Assembly: GCA_019637115.1 (NCBI GenBank)
Contig: JAHBWH010000039.1
Span: 1-52,076 of the forward strand
Reading direction: 5' to 3'
DNA length: 52,076 nucleotides
Source: Myxococcales bacterium
GTDB taxonomy: Bacteria; Myxococcota_A; Polyangia; Polyangiales; Houyiibacteriaceae
Part shown: in pieces, positions 43,007 to 52,076 of the stretch
Position numbering within the stretch: the stretch's first letter is position 1
How the letters are laid out: every line of letters starts with the position of its first letter
Made by a program: the position numbers and the translations under genes
The notes under the pieces: generated by a model
What the model was told of the DNA's origin: nothing
Databases searched by the model: none
What the model saw: only the letters and a program-made list of their open reading frames with translations

Positions 43007-43424
43007 ATGACGGCGACGCGCAGGCGCGCAGACGCTCGCGACGCGCTCGCGGGACTGCTCACGTGGCTCCTCGTGCTCCTGAGCGCGGCTTGCGCGTCGA
43101 GCCCGCACGCGAGCTCGGTCGAGGCCCCGATCGTGGAGAGCTCAATGAGGTCGACGAGGAGGGGACGGCGCGTGCGACCCGAGCGAAGAGGAGAGCCGCG
43201 AGGAGGATTGCGGCCCGCCGCGCGCGTGGGACGGCGGGCGCCCGACACCGGAGCCCAGCAGGGATGGCGGCGTCGCTGATGCGGGGGCGGCCGACCCCGC
43301 GATCGAGCCGGCGGCGCCGAGCGGGGCTGTGGGTGTCGACTCGCGGGGCCGCGACATTGGGGCAGCGTCGCGAGCGACCAGGATCGAGCGACTGGATCCG
43401 AACGCCCGCCGGGTCATGCTCGGC
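43007..43424 (+). pseudogene. Frameshifted lipoprotein gene
   Basis: A start at ATG 43007 gives MTATRRRADARDALAGLLTW then LLVLLSAACASS, a convincing lipoprotein leader. After VEAPIVE (about 43138) the frame turns Arg-rich. Other frames then carry lipoprotein-like acidic sequence: ELNEVDEEGTA, then CDPSEEESREEDCGPPRAWD and GGVADAGAAD up to about 43400. Two indels would explain this. It is either a decaying gene or two sequencing errors. Directly upstream of the DTW gene. Confidence 0.45.
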
Positions 43425-43426
43425 GC

Positions 43427-44035
43427 ATGGACGAGGTCGAGCTGCGCGCGGCGCACGTGCGCTGCAGCACCTGCGGGCTGCCCACCGAGAGCTGCTTCTG
43501 CGCGTCGCTGCCGGTGCTGGCGAATCGCACCCGCGTGATGATCGTCCTGCACCACAGCGAGCTGGCCAAGACGACGAACACTGGCGTGCTGGCGGCGCGA
43601 ATGCACGCGGAGGTGCGCGTCCGAGGCGTGTGGGGCGAGCCCCCGAGCGTCGTGCCCGACGAGCTCGCGACCACGAGGCGGTTGCTCGTCTTCCCGAGGC
43701 CAGGCGCCCGCGTGCTCACGCCGGACGACGCCGCGAAAGGCGGGCCGACGACGCTGATCGTGCCCGATGGGAGCTGGCCGCAAGCCCGCCGAGCCGCGCG
43801 GCGCGACCCGCTCGCGCGAGACGCCGAGCCCGTCACCCTGCCGCCGGGACCCCCGTCGCGGTATCGGCTGCGTCGCAGCCCCCGCGCCGACGGCCTCTGC
43901 ACGCTCGAGGCGATCGCGCGAGCCCTCGGGGTGCTCGAGGGTGAGGCGATCGAGGAGGCGCTCCTCGCGGCGCTGGAGACGTTCGTCGCGCGCCATCGGG
44001 AGATCGGGCGGCGGCCGATCGACCTCGAGGGGTGA
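43427..44035 (+). CDS. DTW-domain protein (tRNA-uridine aminocarboxypropyltransferase-like)
   Basis: DTW proteins such as E. coli TapT attach a 3-amino-3-carboxypropyl group from S-adenosylmethionine to uridine 47 of tRNAs. The 202-residue protein has the N-terminal Cys cluster (RCSTCGLPTESCFC), then VMIVLHHSELAKTTNTGVLA, and DGSWPQARRAARRDP, which is the D-x-T/S-W signature. RYRLRRSPRADGLCTLEAIA gives the final conserved S-x...TLEA motif. The length is normal. The 3' end is tandemly duplicated downstream. Confidence 0.88.
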   Translation: MDEVELRAAHVRCSTCGLPTESCFCASLPVLANRTRVMIVLHHSELAKTTNTGVLAARMHAEVRVRGVWGEPPSVVPDELATTRRLLVFPRPGARVLTPDDAAKGGPTTLIVPDGSWPQARRAARRDPLARDAEPVTLPPGPPSRYRLRRSPRADGLCTLEAIARALGVLEGEAIEEALLAALETFVARHREIGRRPIDLEG

Positions 44036-44281
44036 CGAGAGCGTTGGCGAGCGCGGACCCGAAGAGGCGCTCCTCGCGGCGCTCGAGACGTTCGTCCGCG
44101 CCATCGGGAGAACCGGGGGGCGGTCGACCCTGAGGGGTGATGAGAGCGTTGACGAGCGCGCGCCCGAGGAGGCGCTCCTCGCGGCGCGCTCGAGCGGTTC
44201 GTCGTCGCGTGCGATCGGGCGATCGGGGGGCGGCCGATCGACTCGAGGGGTGATGAGAGCGTTGACGAGCGCGCGTCCGAT
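43955..44281 (+). repeat. ~105-bp tandem triplication of the DTW gene 3' end
   Basis: Three copies begin GAGGCGCTCCTCGCGG at 43955, 44064 and 44169 (offsets 109 and 105). Each runs through GAGACGTTCGTC-like, ATCGGG and GAGGGGTGA, then GAGAGCGTTG(A/G)CGAGCGCG. The first copy is the last 27 codons of the DTW gene plus its downstream sequence; the other two are non-coding. The remaining 44282-44404 spacer shows nothing. Confidence 0.9.
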
Positions 44282-44404
44282 GGTCATACCGAGAGGGCCG
44301 CGCGGCCCGCGGCGACGATGACGACGCCCTGACGAGAACACCCTCCCCCGCTCCGACCGCTCCGTGAGGTGGCGCCGCGGAGCTTCGTGTCTCGCGAGGT
44401 GCGC

Positions 44405-46033
<1,629 letters not shown>

Positions 46034-46090
46034 GGAGTGGTCTACTGCGAGGGCGGAGGAGCGTCGTCCTGTCCGGGGGTCGTGCCGTGT

Positions 46091-47359
46091 TCAGCGCGCT
46101 CGCCCCGCACTCGCGAAGAGGCGGTCGAGACAACCTGGCTCGTGCCGCGCGCGTACACGCTCGACCTCTCCGTCGAGCCGTTCGATCGTCCGACGTAGCT
46201 CGTCGGCGTTCTGCGAGGCTTCGGCCCGCGTGCGCTGCATGTTGCGTCGCTCCGCGGCGGTGTAGGGGCTGGGATTGCGCCGCAGCGCGATGTCGATGTC
46301 CCCGACGCGCCGCAGCTGGACGTTGAGCTGGTCCCACGCCGGTCGGCGCTCGTCCATCAACGCGAAGACCTCGGTCGAGGTGATGGACGCGCAGGCCCTC
46401 CGCTCGTCGCGGGGCTCACTTCGCAACGGTCGCTGAAGGTTCCGCCGCGCCAGCGCGAGCTCCTCGGCGTTCGGCGTCGCAACGTGCAGCGCTCCGAAGT
46501 ACCGCTCCCATTCGCCGGCCGACCCTGGTGCGGTTCGCCAGACGTCCATGCCGGAGATTTGCCGCGGCCGTTGGGCGAAGTCGATTGCGTAACGCCACGC
46601 CTCGACCTCGTCCACGCTGTCCGATCCTCCACTGAGCTTGACGAGCAAGCGCTCCTGCGCGCCCGGTGAGTAGGAGAGTCCGAAGGGGACCACGTCGATC
46701 GCGGGGCGCCCGCGAGTGCTTGGACCGCTCAACGTCACGCTCGTGGCGCCAGCGATCCGTCCATCGCGCAGCTCGATCATCTGCGCCTCACGTGCGTCCA
46801 CCGAGACGTCGACCCGCAGCCACGTGAGGTAGCCCGCCGGGTGCGCGTAGGTGACCCCCACGCGGTTGCGAGGGTCCACGATCCACGCCTGGCCGCCTCC
46901 GAGAAGGGGCACCTCGAGCAGCGAGAACTCGCGGCGATCGAGGGTCGTGCCGTTCGAACGGAGCTCGATCGCGTACTGCCCCGCCGAGGGCGCGTCGAGC
47001 GGCCATGAGCAGGGAGAGTCGGTGGCACGGGTCGGGCCGAGCGAGGGGCCCATGCCCGAAAAGCTCAGCCGCGAGCAGGAGCCGCTCGCTCCCGCGACCG
47101 GGACGTCGATACGAACGTCGATCCCCGGTCCGTGAAGGACAGCTTGCAGGTCCATGTCGGGCTGCATCCCGTCGTACCAAATCGTCGCGTGGAGGCGACC
47201 GTCGTCGAACTCTAGCTCCGGGAGCAGCACCACCGCGCGCGTAGATGTGGCCTGGTCGTCGCGTGGCTCGGCTGGTGATGAGCGAGGCGTGAACAGCGAG
47301 CAGCCAGTGGCCAGCGCCACGGTCAGCAGGGGCAGGAACGCGGAAAGTTGGCGGGACAT
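46091..47359 (-). CDS. Lipoprotein hypothetical with N-terminal export signal
   Basis: The ATG at 47359 is preceded by GAGG. 422 residues; signal MSRQLSAFLPLLTVALATGC with lipobox ATGC. The central region is beta-rich, with repeated short strands. The last 110 residues form helices with an Arg/Glu-rich coiled-coil-like pattern (RRNMQRTRAEASQNADELRR). No family recognised. It converges with the ABC-F gene. Confidence 0.7.
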   Translation of the reverse strand: MSRQLSAFLPLLTVALATGCSLFTPRSSPAEPRDDQATSTRAVVLLPELEFDDGRLHATIWYDGMQPDMDLQAVLHGPGIDVRIDVPVAGASGSCSRLSFSGMGPSLGPTRATDSPCSWPLDAPSAGQYAIELRSNGTTLDRREFSLLEVPLLGGGQAWIVDPRNRVGVTYAHPAGYLTWLRVDVSVDAREAQMIELRDGRIAGATSVTLSGPSTRGRPAIDVVPFGLSYSPGAQERLLVKLSGGSDSVDEVEAWRYAIDFAQRPRQISGMDVWRTAPGSAGEWERYFGALHVATPNAEELALARRNLQRPLRSEPRDERRACASITSTEVFALMDERRPAWDQLNVQLRRVGDIDIALRRNPSPYTAAERRNMQRTRAEASQNADELRRTIERLDGEVERVRARHEPGCLDRLFASAGRAR

Positions 47360-47638
47360 GAAGACCTCGACGCCGCCGTCCAGACTGACGGGGCGCGGAC
47401 AGGGGTCGCGCGACACGACGAGGCGGGTCGCGCGACGCCGCGTTTCACCTCCCTACGTGATGAGTTTTGCTGACCTCCTCGCAGTGGCGCGAAGCGACGT
47501 CGGCGTGGCGTGATCCGTCGTCCGCGCCCAGTTCGTACTGCTCAGCGCCCAGCTCGTACCGCGTGATCGCGCATCGCGGGGCGCCACAAGACCGAGCATG
47601 CGTGTAGCGGCGCCAGGGCTTCCCTTGCGAGGAGCGCC

Positions 47639-47713
47639 TGGCGGCCGCCACCCCTGATCTGGCGGACCCGCCAGGGGCACGGCCTGCGCCGCCAGATCCG
47701 CCACACTTGGCGG
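47639..47713. repeat. Cluster of REP-like palindromes (TGGCGG/CCGCCA)
   Basis: TGGCGG and CCGCCA pair in TGGCGGCCGCCA (47639-47650), TGGCGG-AC-CCGCCA (47660-47673) and CCGCCA-CACT-TGGCGG (47698-47713). GATCTGGCGG (47656-47665) also pairs with CCGCCAGATC (47689-47698). They lie just before the RAYT-like transposase, the known setting of REP elements. The rest of the 47360-47797 spacer holds a 21-bp tandem duplication (GCGCCCAG.TCGTAC) at about 47526-47567. Confidence 0.7.
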
Positions 47714-47797
47714 CGCGATTCTTCGAGAGAAACGCGGCCTCCGCCAGTGTCCGCCGCCGCTCGCGACGGGCACGCGCCGTGCATTCTCCGGCCGACC

Positions 47798-48412
47798 GTG
47801 GCTCATCCGAGGTTCGTCACGCGCGGCGCGATGGTCGGCATCACGCGCCGCGCCACGTTGCGCAAGGCGTTCCTCGCGCCATGGCACGAGCTCGTTGGGC
47901 AGACGTGGGCGTACCTCCTGGCGTATGCGCAGCAGCAGACGGGCGTCGAGCTCCACCATGCGTCGCTCGTCGCGAACCACCAGCACATGGGCGCGACCGC
48001 GAACGACTACTTGCTCGACCTCGCGACCTGGTACCTACACCGCGACTTCGCGTGCGTGCTCAACAACCTCCTCGAGGCCGAAGGCTACGACTCGCCGGGC
48101 AACGTCTTCGACGCGCGGCGCCCGAGCTGGACCACGTGCGTCGACGCGGAAGCCGAGGAGAAGCGCATCCTCTACGACTCGATGAACGCCGTCGCGGCCG
48201 GGTTCGTCGAGCGCCCCGAGCAGATGCCCTTCGGGCACCACTTCGGCATCGAGCACTGGCTCCAGGGACCGCTCACCATCGAGTGTCCCGACGTCCGGTA
48301 CCTCCACAAGCGCCCGAAGAGGCTCCCGCTCACGTTCACGCCGCCCGCCAAGCTCTACCGCGCCGAGAAGGGCGACATGGTGTTGCCGCGCAGGCTGAAC
48401 GATGGAGCGTGA
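47798..48412 (+). CDS. RAYT/IS200-like (Y1) transposase homolog
   Basis: The GTG at 47798 (MAHPRFVTRGAMVGITRRAT) is preferred; a GTG at 47747 is in frame, but its extra 17 residues look like spacer. The order HPRFVTRGAMVGITRRATLR, WAYLLAYAQQQTGVELHHAS, then LVANHQHMGATAND resembles the tyrosine-transposase fold of REP-associated proteins. HQH stands at the HUH position, and Tyr residues follow in TWYLHRDF. The 204-residue protein ends in a Pro/Lys-rich tail and may be shortened. Q in the middle of HUH is atypical. Confidence 0.65.
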   Translation: MAHPRFVTRGAMVGITRRATLRKAFLAPWHELVGQTWAYLLAYAQQQTGVELHHASLVANHQHMGATANDYLLDLATWYLHRDFACVLNNLLEAEGYDSPGNVFDARRPSWTTCVDAEAEEKRILYDSMNAVAAGFVERPEQMPFGHHFGIEHWLQGPLTIECPDVRYLHKRPKRLPLTFTPPAKLYRAEKGDMVLPRRLNDGA

Positions 48413-48454
48413 AGCAGGCTGCGTGGTGGGCCTGAGAGTGACGATCCGCGCAGG

Positions 48455-48660
48455 TGCGTGATGGGCATCGCGGGGCGCGTCGACCGGTGCACACGTGATG
48501 GGCATCGCCGGGGCGCACCGACCGGTACAGCACGGGATGGGCACCGCCGTTGCACGCGGACGCGCAGGATCAAGATGCCCACCGCGCGGGTGCACGAGAC
48601 GCAGTGCTGGATGGCCACCGCCGAGACGCGCGGAGGCGCGGCTCGGCGATGGCCATCCAG
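48455..48660. repeat. Array of ~37-bp imperfect repeats (GATGGGCATCGC...)
   Basis: Five degenerate units centre on GATGGGCATCGC, GATGGGCATCGC, GATGGGCACCGC, GATGCCCACCGC and GATGGCCACCGC (about 48462 to 48620). Three are followed by GGCGC or GCGCG and CGACCGG or GACGCG. The array fills the spacer between the RAYT-like gene and the last gene of the transposition unit. Multiple transposase-binding sites at one end are typical of Tn7/Mu-type elements. That this is such an end is inference. Confidence 0.65.
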
Positions 48661-48669
48661 CTCGAGAGT

Positions 48670-48924
48670 TCAGAAGGGCAGGGTTTCGTCCGGCTCGCGG
48701 TGCACGTCGATGGCGCGGTAGCACTGCACGGCGGCGATGAGGCGGTCGGCGAGGCCGACGATGTGGAGGACTGTATCGCCTTCGACGGGGGCGTCGTGGT
48801 CGATGCGATCCATGGAGTGCTCTGGGTAGAGGGTGAGCGCGGCCAGGATGGCGGCCTCTGCCGCGGCGGCGAGGGAGGCGAAGGCGGCCGTCGTAGCGGC
48901 CTCGCGGAGGTACTCGTCGGTCAT
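48670..48924 (-). CDS. Small accessory protein of the transposition unit
   Basis: 84 residues, MTDEYLREAATTAAFASLAA. It is mostly helical and ends PDETLPF, with a central DRIDHDAPVEGDT. No motif recognised. Its ATG overlaps the stop of the AAA gene (ATGA), so it belongs to the transposon operon. It could be a target selector, an inhibitor or a folding partner. Confidence 0.6.
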   Translation of the reverse strand: MTDEYLREAATTAAFASLAAAAEAAILAALTLYPEHSMDRIDHDAPVEGDTVLHIVGLADRLIAAVQCYRAIDVHREPDETLPF

Positions 48925-49733
48925 CGCCCACCCTCCGCGGCGACGTGCTGGACGAGTTCGCGATCCACGCGCTTGAGCTTGCGGCGCGCGGCGGCCTTGA
49001 GCGCCATGGTCGCGAGGCGGTCGATGCTGCGTAGGTGTCCGTCGGAGGCCTCGTGCAGCATCGCGAGCGCGTCGGAGCTGAAGAGGTCGACATCGCCGCC
49101 GGCGCGTTTGAGGCGGTACTGGACGTACTCGACGGTGTCCTCGGGGAGCGCGTCCGCGAGGGCGAGGCGGACATGCAGACGGGTCCAGAAGGAGCGGTTG
49201 CGGCGGAGCTGGAGGCGATCGCGCAGGTCGGGGAGGCCGACGAGTACGAGGCTCAAGAGAGGCGCGCGATCCCACTCGTAGTTCGTGACGATGTGCAGAT
49301 GGTCGAGCACGTCCTGGTGGAGGAGGTGGGCCTCATCGAGGAGGAAGACGGGGTGCACCTGCTCGCGCGCGAGCTCCTGCACGTGCGTCGAGACCGCGTA
49401 GAAGACAGCCGCCGCGGTGGCCTTGGGCGACAGTCCGATGGCCAAGCAGAGCTGACGGTAGAAGTCACGGCGACCGAGGGTCGCGTTGTGGCAATAGGTC
49501 AGGCGGAAGCCCTGCTGGAGGCAATGACGGACGGCGCGCAGGACGCACGTCTTGCCGATGCCGGGCTCGCCGGTCAGCAGCACGTGCTGACGCTCCTGCA
49601 CGGCTTCGACGAGCTGGTCGACGACGTGCTGGCGCGAAGAGGGCATCCAGAGGGCGTCGTCGTCGATGGACTTGTCGAAAGGAGGCTCGGTGAAGCGAAA
49701 GTGACCAAGCCAGCGCGGGGTGTTCGGGCTCAT
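48921..49733 (-). CDS. AAA+ ATPase of ExeA/TniB/TnsC-like transposition type
   Basis: The ATG at 49733 overlaps the DDE transposase stop (ATGA). 270 residues: an N-terminal FTEPPFDKSIDDDALWMPSS segment typical of ExeA-like ATPases, Walker A GEPGIGKT, Walker B VFLLDEAHLL, sensor-1 LSLVLVGLPDLR, and RSFWTRL, the arginine-finger region. Such proteins regulate DDE transposases and target choice. The order DDE-AAA matches TniA-TniB of Tn5090-like and IS481-associated units. Confidence 0.85.
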   Translation of the reverse strand: MSPNTPRWLGHFRFTEPPFDKSIDDDALWMPSSRQHVVDQLVEAVQERQHVLLTGEPGIGKTCVLRAVRHCLQQGFRLTYCHNATLGRRDFYRQLCLAIGLSPKATAAAVFYAVSTHVQELAREQVHPVFLLDEAHLLHQDVLDHLHIVTNYEWDRAPLLSLVLVGLPDLRDRLQLRRNRSFWTRLHVRLALADALPEDTVEYVQYRLKRAGGDVDLFSSDALAMLHEASDGHLRSIDRLATMALKAAARRKLKRVDRELVQHVAAEGGR

Positions 49734-51154
49734 CGCTCGTCCTCCTCGCGGCCGTGACGCGGGCTCCGTCCGGTCGCCTCGTCGAGGAGTGCGTCGGCCG
49801 GACGGAAGGGGACGTCGATGCCGCGCGGCTCGGCGTCCAGCCGTGGTCGACGCTGCTTGCCGTTGCGCTTGGCGTCGACGGGCCGGAGCGCGAGCGTACG
49901 ACCCTCGTGCTCGACCCACGGCGCCCGCTGCGAGTCGAGGAGCGAGCGGCCCACGGTGACGAGCTTGCCAGCGAGGTAGCCCTGCTCGAGCTCCCACTCG
50001 ACGCCGCCCACGCTCAGCGTGCCGTCCTTGCGCACGCGCCGCCGCCCACGCAGCGTCAGCGCTCGGTCGAGGCTCTGCTCGGTCGCGACGTGCGGCTCGG
50101 GGCGGTCGCGCTCGAAGACCTCGAGCGGGCTCTTGCCCATCAGCCCGCCGTGGGGCGCGCGGTGGTAGTGGCGATCGAGCCACGCCAAGAGGCGCACCTG
50201 CACTTCGTGCAGCGAGCTCTTGGGGCCGAGGTGGTCGAGGCACTGGCTGCGCATCGTGCGCCAGAAGCGCTCCATCTTGCCCCGCGCCTCTGGGTCGTGC
50301 GGCGTCGCGTGCCAGAGGCCGACCTCGAGCCGCCCGCACATCGTCGCGAGCGCGTCGCCCACGTAGGTCGGGCCATTGTCGAGATAGAGCGCGCCCGGTT
50401 TGCCGAAGCGGCGCATGGCTTCGACGAGCAGCGCGAGCATTTCGGACTCGCGCTCGGTGTGAACCGCGCGCAGCGCCACCACGTATCGACTGGCGTCGTC
50501 GAGGATTGCGTGGATGCGCAACGGCAGGCGGCGCTCCCCCACTCGTAGCGCAGGACCGTGGCAGACGTCGGCGTGCCAGAGCGCCATCGGATGCGCCGCT
50601 TCCCAGCGGCGCCGCTCGCGGCCGTGCCGGCCCGTCGGCGCCCGGTCGAGGCCGTGTTCCCTGTAGAAGCGACTCACCGTCGACGGCGAGATGGCCCCCT
50701 TCTCGAGGCGACCGTCGGTCTCCAGCGTGCGCACGATGAGCGCGACGCTCGCCCTCGGGTACTCGCGGCGAATGTCGATCAGCAACTCGCGCTGCTCCTC
50801 GCTCAGCCCGCGACCGTGGCCGCGGTCCGAGCGACCGACAGGTCGCAGGGCGTCCAGGCCGCCGTGCTTGTAGGCGTAGAACCAACGCTCCAGCGTCGTC
50901 ACCGAGTAGCTGCGCGCCCACGTCGCGCCGGGCGCTCGCACCTTCATGCCGGATAGCTGACGCAGTACCGCCTTGAGCTGGCCGCGCCGCTCAAAGTCGC
51001 ACTGGATCACCGGGCCGATCAGCTGCATCCGGAACAGCGCGATGGCCTCACCGTGGTCCCGCGGCCGGAGCCGCTCGAGCTCCTCGATTGTCGGCTTTGT
51101 CGGCTCGGACTCGGACGGCTGCGACTGCCGCTCAACGTGTTCGTCGTCTCGCAT
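49730..51154 (-). CDS. DDE-type (rve/IS481-like) transposase
   Basis: 474 residues. A helix-turn-helix N-terminus (YSVTTLERWFYAYKHGGLDA) precedes the integrase-type catalytic core: D in LWHADVCHGP, D in ALYLDNGPTYVG, E in EARGKMERFWRT, the DDE triad. HGGLMGKSPLEVF and a beta-rich C-terminal Mu-transposase-like domain (RRVRKDGTLSVGGVEWELEQ) follow. The length and domain order fit a full, intact enzyme. It is encoded immediately upstream of the AAA gene; the DUF6431-like gene lies 117 bases further upstream. Confidence 0.88.
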   Translation of the reverse strand: MRDDEHVERQSQPSESEPTKPTIEELERLRPRDHGEAIALFRMQLIGPVIQCDFERRGQLKAVLRQLSGMKVRAPGATWARSYSVTTLERWFYAYKHGGLDALRPVGRSDRGHGRGLSEEQRELLIDIRREYPRASVALIVRTLETDGRLEKGAISPSTVSRFYREHGLDRAPTGRHGRERRRWEAAHPMALWHADVCHGPALRVGERRLPLRIHAILDDASRYVVALRAVHTERESEMLALLVEAMRRFGKPGALYLDNGPTYVGDALATMCGRLEVGLWHATPHDPEARGKMERFWRTMRSQCLDHLGPKSSLHEVQVRLLAWLDRHYHRAPHGGLMGKSPLEVFERDRPEPHVATEQSLDRALTLRGRRRVRKDGTLSVGGVEWELEQGYLAGKLVTVGRSLLDSQRAPWVEHEGRTLALRPVDAKRNGKQRRPRLDAEPRGIDVPFRPADALLDEATGRSPRHGREEDER

Positions 51155-51271
51155 ACATACCTCCGCGGACGCCGCACACGAGGCGTCCGTGGCGGTCGAG
51201 ATGACGTGACGTCCAGCGCTGCGGGATGGACCAAGCTGGTGGGACCAGACGTGACTCCCTTCTCGGATCGC

Positions 51272-51895
51272 TCACCCTCGTCGAGCGTGCTTCGCCCCGA
51301 AGAACGCCCGCGCCGCCTTCGAGCCCACCTCGGGGTCCGGCGCGAAGCCCGCCAGCGTCGCCGCGATCCGTCCGGCGTGCTGGCGGTAGGTACTGCCCTG
51401 CACGTGCATGCAGAGCCCCGGCCACAGCGCGCCGCTCACGGCGTCCGCGGTCCAGCGACGCAAGGAGCGCCATCCCTGCACCTCCACCGTCGGCGACAGC
51501 GGATAGACGCCCACCCGCTCGAACACCTTCGGCTCCGGCATGCCGGTCAGCGCCCAGAGCGCGAGCGCCAGCCCGATGGCCGCGCCCGAATAGCGCTTGC
51601 GGGGCGCGAGCCCCCGCGGCCCCACGACCAGCACCGAGCAACAGCGTACGCACACGTACCGACGCAGCTGGACCGCTTCGCGAGACGCTTCTCGCCACGG
51701 CGCCATCGGCCCCCACTGCACACGTCTTCGCAGCCCGTGCCCGTGCACCTGAAGCCCGTGCCGCGCGTCCCGGCTCGCCACCCCGCACATCGGACACCGC
51801 GCCGGACGAGCAGCGTCCACCGCCGGCGGCCCGCGTTGCAGCCAGAGCTTGACGTCCCAGGAAAACTCGACGAAACGATCCTTGCTCAGGTTCAA
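51272..51895 (-). CDS. DUF6431-like zinc-ribbon protein of the transposition unit
   Basis: 207 residues from a TTG at 51895; the frame stays open upstream and has no ATG, so the start is uncertain. CPMCGVASRDARHG and YVCVRCCSVLVV form two Cys pairs expected to bind zinc. RRRVQWGPM and LRRYVCVRC match the family's V/L-R-R-Y-x-C pattern. GLAPRKRYSGAAIGLALALW follows. Such proteins occur beside IS481-type transposases and may help recognise DNA. Confidence 0.7.
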   Translation of the reverse strand: MNLSKDRFVEFSWDVKLWLQRGPPAVDAARPARCPMCGVASRDARHGLQVHGHGLRRRVQWGPMAPWREASREAVQLRRYVCVRCCSVLVVGPRGLAPRKRYSGAAIGLALALWALTGMPEPKVFERVGVYPLSPTVEVQGWRSLRRWTADAVSGALWPGLCMHVQGSTYRQHAGRIAATLAGFAPDPEVGSKAARAFFGAKHARRG

Positions 51896-51910
51896 GACAA
51901 GCCGAGCATC

Positions 51911-51944
51911 GCGGAGCGGGCATGGTGTCCGCTCCGCTTTTTTT
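51911..51944 (+). terminator. Intrinsic-type terminator hairpin
   Basis: GCGGAGCGG (51911-51919) pairs with CCGCTCCGC (51929-51937) around a 9-base loop and is followed by seven T on the plus strand. It is the only textbook U-tract hairpin I found in the window. No plus-strand gene ends nearby, so it may insulate the transposition unit from outside transcription, or be part of its end. Confidence 0.7.
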
Positions 51945-52037
51945 CGGCAGCCTACGCGGTGGTGTTCGGCGGCTTCGCCCTCACCCAGCCTGCGCCACTT
52001 GGGCTCCTGCGCCCTCAGACAACCTGGGCCCTAACAC

Positions 52038-52076
52038 ATGGAGGCGCTCGTCGCGCGCCTGCGGGCGCGGCAGGAC
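52038..52076 (+). CDS. Possible gene start running off the window edge
   Basis: An ATG at 52038 opens MEALVARLRARQD, still open at base 52076. No clear ribosome site is visible. It may be the first codons of a gene just outside the transposition unit, or chance. Confidence 0.2.
   Translation, partial: MEALVARLRARQD

Noticed and set aside
48455-48660. CRISPR array in the mobile region
   Set aside because: Repeats are degenerate and too variable in spacing, and there are no cas genes.

Overview
The window is about 52 kb of very GC-rich DNA (third codon positions mostly G or C). Its gene content suggests a large-genome myxobacterium, probably of the Sandaracinaceae/Polyangiales type. Pointers are the many exported Cys-rich lipoproteins with Asp/Gly-rich linkers, a CHAT-TPR protein, an ECF sigma/anti-sigma pair, a MerR-NTPase-TPR-winged-helix regulator, a wax-ester synthase/DGAT-type acyltransferase, a DUF6431-type transposition unit and abundant short tandem repeats. 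The taxonomic call is inference; there is no rRNA or other phylogenetic marker in the window.

Layout. 1-5.9 kb: the 3' end of a TPR protein, a lipoprotein with an S74-type C-terminal chaperone-like domain, uvrC on the minus strand, a 45-codon ORF coupled to it, and two hypothetical genes separated by repeat-filled spacers. 6.3-10 kb: a DUF58 protein and a TgpA-type transglutaminase. 10-18 kb: exported hypotheticals, lolA, a membrane protein, a diiron ferritin-like protein overlapping a lipoprotein gene, and a WS/DGAT acyltransferase. 18-25 kb: three Cys-rich lipoproteins around a MerR-NTPase-TPR regulator, then a MAPEG protein. 25-33.6 kb: a tightly coupled minus-strand operon of an HSP90-like GHKL ATPase, a 2030-residue partner and an AraC-type regulator. 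33.7-38.7 kb: small exported proteins, a 395-residue unknown, anti-sigma factor, ECF sigma factor and a lipoprotein. 38.8-47.4 kb: an exported CHAT-TPR protein, lipoproteins, a DTW-domain protein and an ABC-F-type ATPase. 47.6-52 kb: a mobile region with a RAYT-like transposase next to REP-like palindromes, then a four-gene DDE transposition unit.

The most interesting unit is the 25.1-33.6 kb operon. The first gene encodes a GHKL/HSP90 ATPase domain with all its ATP-binding motifs. The second encodes an N-terminal domain that aligns to the first protein along about 300 residues but has lost those motifs. This is followed by about 1,700 residues holding several copies of one beta-rich/helical module. 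Both gene junctions are 4-bp GTGA overlaps, and the third gene is an AraC-family regulator. The picture is a catalytic HSP90-like subunit paired with a giant pseudo-HSP90 scaffold. Its function cannot be read from the sequence.

A second theme is repetition. Five unrelated arrays share a 15-bp (or 45-bp) period, some coding and some intergenic. Two tandem duplications of about 105-110 bp span gene 3' ends. One dispersed element of about 80 bp occurs both between genes and in frame inside the giant gene. No tRNA, rRNA or CRISPR array was recognised.
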